From SAR324 cluster bacterium (lineage in GTDB: Bacteria > SAR324 > NAC60-12), in contig JANQJU010000029.1 of NCBI GenBank assembly GCA_028281495.1, positions 62,001 through 126,000 of the forward strand: a DNA stretch of 64,000 nucleotides, written 5' to 3'. Made by a program: the position numbers and the translations under genes. The notes under the pieces were generated by a model, which was not told where the DNA came from, made no database searches, and saw nothing but the letters and a program-made list of their open reading frames with translations. Each line of letters opens with the position of its first letter. The stretch's first letter is position 1. Below are positions 62,415 through 64,000 of this stretch, one piece after another.

Positions 62415-63923
62415 ATGTGGAAGATTGTGCTCGTTGGCAGCGGTTACTGCATCCTCATCGGAGGAGCCACTTGGGTTTCGTTAGATCACGGAATAGGTGT
62501 TGCTGCTTTGCTGGCAATTCTTCACAGCATCATAGCCGTACTTAAAAAAAATAGCGAAGTGACCACGGTTGAAGAACCTGTGGCCGAAAGAGCACCTGCT
62601 AAAAAAGCCAAAACCACCAAAAAAAAAGCTTCTGCTAAAGCCGCATCCAAAGCGAAGTCGGCCTCCCAAGCTACCCAATCCTCTGACGCAAAACCGAAAT
62701 CCACTAACACAAAAAAAAATTCTTCGCCCCAAGAAGCGTTTGGAGGTTTCGATACCAATGTGTTTGCTCAATTCCAAAAGAATCTTCAGGACAACCAACA
62801 AACAGATCCCAGCTTAGCCTCAGCCGAACCTGCTAAAACCGTTCCAACGGATCCTCCACAATCTAATACTGAATCTCCCAACCCTTATGCACACATCCAA
62901 CAGCCAAAACCATTTGTTTCAGAGCTAAAGACCTCTTTAGAAGAGGAACAAATTGCAGAAACGACGGAAGATATGGTGACCCTCCATTCGAAACGCAAAA
63001 CGAGAAAAACAGAGCTTGCCTCCCTTTCTCCTTCAACGGCTGAAACGAATGGGACGCCGGCAACAAGTCCCTCTCCACAAACCAATCTGGATGAGGGAAC
63101 GAATGCAACCTCGAACAATTTGCCTAGCAAGAATCTATTGCGTGAACTCATGGAGTCTGCCGATGTTGCAGAAGACGACGATCTGTTTGCTGATGTCCAA
63201 GTCACTTTGCCCAGCGAGGAGCGTCAAGCAAAAGAGAACACGGTCGTAGGGGGAGCGAGAGATTTATTTGATGAGGGACTAGGAGATGTCTTGAATCGCT
63301 ACCATTCCAACGAAGAAAAATCGATGGAAGCCAGGGCTTTGTTGAAGATGGCAGAAGGTTCTTATGCGGCAGGCCATGTTTCGGAAGCCAAGGCAAGTAT
63401 GGATAATTATTTTTCCCTATTGCATGAACTTTCGGAAACTGCGACGTGGGAGGTCCAACAATTGTATGGTAAAATTTGTTTGCGTCTTGGTGATGTGACT
63501 CGCGCGGTTTCTTCGTTTTCTGAAGTGTCTCAGGGAATGAATCCTCATCATCCAGAACATGGCAAGGTGTTGGAGGAAATCACGCAAGCATTGGAAAGCT
63601 TGCAACACTATGAAGAGGTGGTTCCCTTCCTGTACGATCAGTTGAACCATGCTCGGCAACAGCTGGATCGTCCTAAAATGGATCAGGTTTACGAGCGGAT
63701 TGAGCGGATCTTAGAAAGCTTAGGTGATGACGAACGGCTGATCCGAGCGTATAAAAATCATTTGGAAATCAAGCGGGTTCTAAAAGATCGTGATGGTGAG
63801 AGCCATCTGCTCGACCTACTCGGTAGCCGTTACTACAAGATGGGGGAAAAGGAACTTTCCCGAAAGTATTACGAGGACAACCTCCGACTCAGAGCTTCTT
63901 TAGAAAAGGTCGGTTCTCCTTAG
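62415..63923 (+). CDS. Membrane-anchored TPR protein with disordered linker
   Basis: An N-terminal helical pair (~1-42) is followed by a long Lys/Ala/Ser/Pro/Thr-rich linker (~50-290, AKKAKTTKKKASAKAASKAK) and a helical TPR-like C-terminus (~300-490; ALLKMAEGSYAAGHVSEAKA, then YEEVVPFLYDQLNHARQQLD). It resembles FimV-type or other scaffold proteins in layout only. No function is assigned. It lies 8 bases after era. Confidence 0.75.
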   Translation: MWKIVLVGSGYCILIGGATWVSLDHGIGVAALLAILHSIIAVLKKNSEVTTVEEPVAERAPAKKAKTTKKKASAKAASKAKSASQATQSSDAKPKSTNTKKNSSPQEAFGGFDTNVFAQFQKNLQDNQQTDPSLASAEPAKTVPTDPPQSNTESPNPYAHIQQPKPFVSELKTSLEEEQIAETTEDMVTLHSKRKTRKTELASLSPSTAETNGTPATSPSPQTNLDEGTNATSNNLPSKNLLRELMESADVAEDDDLFADVQVTLPSEERQAKENTVVGGARDLFDEGLGDVLNRYHSNEEKSMEARALLKMAEGSYAAGHVSEAKASMDNYFSLLHELSETATWEVQQLYGKICLRLGDVTRAVSSFSEVSQGMNPHHPEHGKVLEEITQALESLQHYEEVVPFLYDQLNHARQQLDRPKMDQVYERIERILESLGDDERLIRAYKNHLEIKRVLKDRDGESHLLDLLGSRYYKMGEKELSRKYYEDNLRLRASLEKVGSP

Positions 63924-63924
63924 C

Positions 63925-64000
63925 TTAGAAACTACATCCTGGCGAAGCTCCTAGTGTGGCAAATCCGGAATTGTTTGCTGCAAATTGCACTTCTGCCAAA
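63925..64000 (-). CDS. 3' end of a minus-strand gene (partial)
   Basis: The complement from the window edge reads LAEVQFAANNSGFATLGA, then SPGCSF and a TAA at 63925. Composition is protein-like and it is convergent with the TPR gene. Too short to identify. Confidence 0.35.
   Translation of the reverse strand, partial: LAEVQFAANNSGFATLGASPGCSF

Overview
The window is gene-dense, moderate-GC bacterial chromosome with strong AGGAGG-type ribosome binding sites. It encodes an outer-membrane lifestyle: lipobox lipoproteins, a LapA/LapB-like protein, an O-antigen ligase, a PAAR spike, an MMPL/RND exporter and MurJ. Together with flagellar FliG and a near-complete anaerobic cobalamin pathway this points to a Gram-negative, proteobacteria-like organism. 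A deltaproteobacterial or SAR324/Lambdaproteobacteria-like source is my guess; no marker in the window settles it. I recognise no rRNA, tRNA, CRISPR array, insertion sequence or prophage.

Layout. 1-6570 (+) is a cobalamin operon: cbiX-cbiC fusion (5' end outside the window), cbiD, cbiL, cbiF, a shortened cbiG and a cbiH-cbiJ fusion. Facing it, 12204-6581 (-) holds a metallo-beta-lactamase/Rieske protein, a TMTC-like membrane TPR protein, the missing methyltransferase gene cbiE and a membrane SGNH hydrolase. 12418-18203 carries fliG, a BatA-like membrane protein, thiN, rsmI and fcl. 18204-24942 (+) is a run of rlmH, a LapA/LapB-like fusion, a cNMP-binding/ATPase signalling protein, rsmG, a truncated prepilin-peptidase homologue, a flippase-like membrane protein and a glycosyltransferase. 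A GT87-like protein and a 2-Cys peroxiredoxin follow on the minus strand.

27457-35408 (-) is the most striking accessory region: a class III cyclase, then a TIR protein and a membrane-anchored nSTAND NTPase with fourteen WD40 repeats. The last two overlap by 4 bases. This is a candidate NTP-dependent conflict or defence module. 35468-46274 carries a periplasmic binding protein, a TetR repressor with two copies of its apparent operator flanking it and an MMPL exporter, a lipoprotein, a YdcF-like protein, trpC, a receiver-only response regulator, murJ and a peroxiredoxin-glutaredoxin fusion.

46436-53314 holds a P-loop kinase, a secreted LamG/fibrinogen-like protein, a MinD/FlhG-like ATPase with an unknown partner, an O-antigen ligase, eda and an unpaired VapB-like antitoxin of 56 residues. 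53411-58956 (+) is a second accessory region: a PAAR spike, a Trm112-like/methyltransferase protein, a lipoprotein, a decayed reading frame, and a 1075-residue protein with two seven-bladed WD40 propellers and a vWA-like end. The window closes with two unknown genes, era and a TPR protein. A recurrent oddity is short tandem duplication (13-18 bp units) at or just after stop codons, seen at five or more places.
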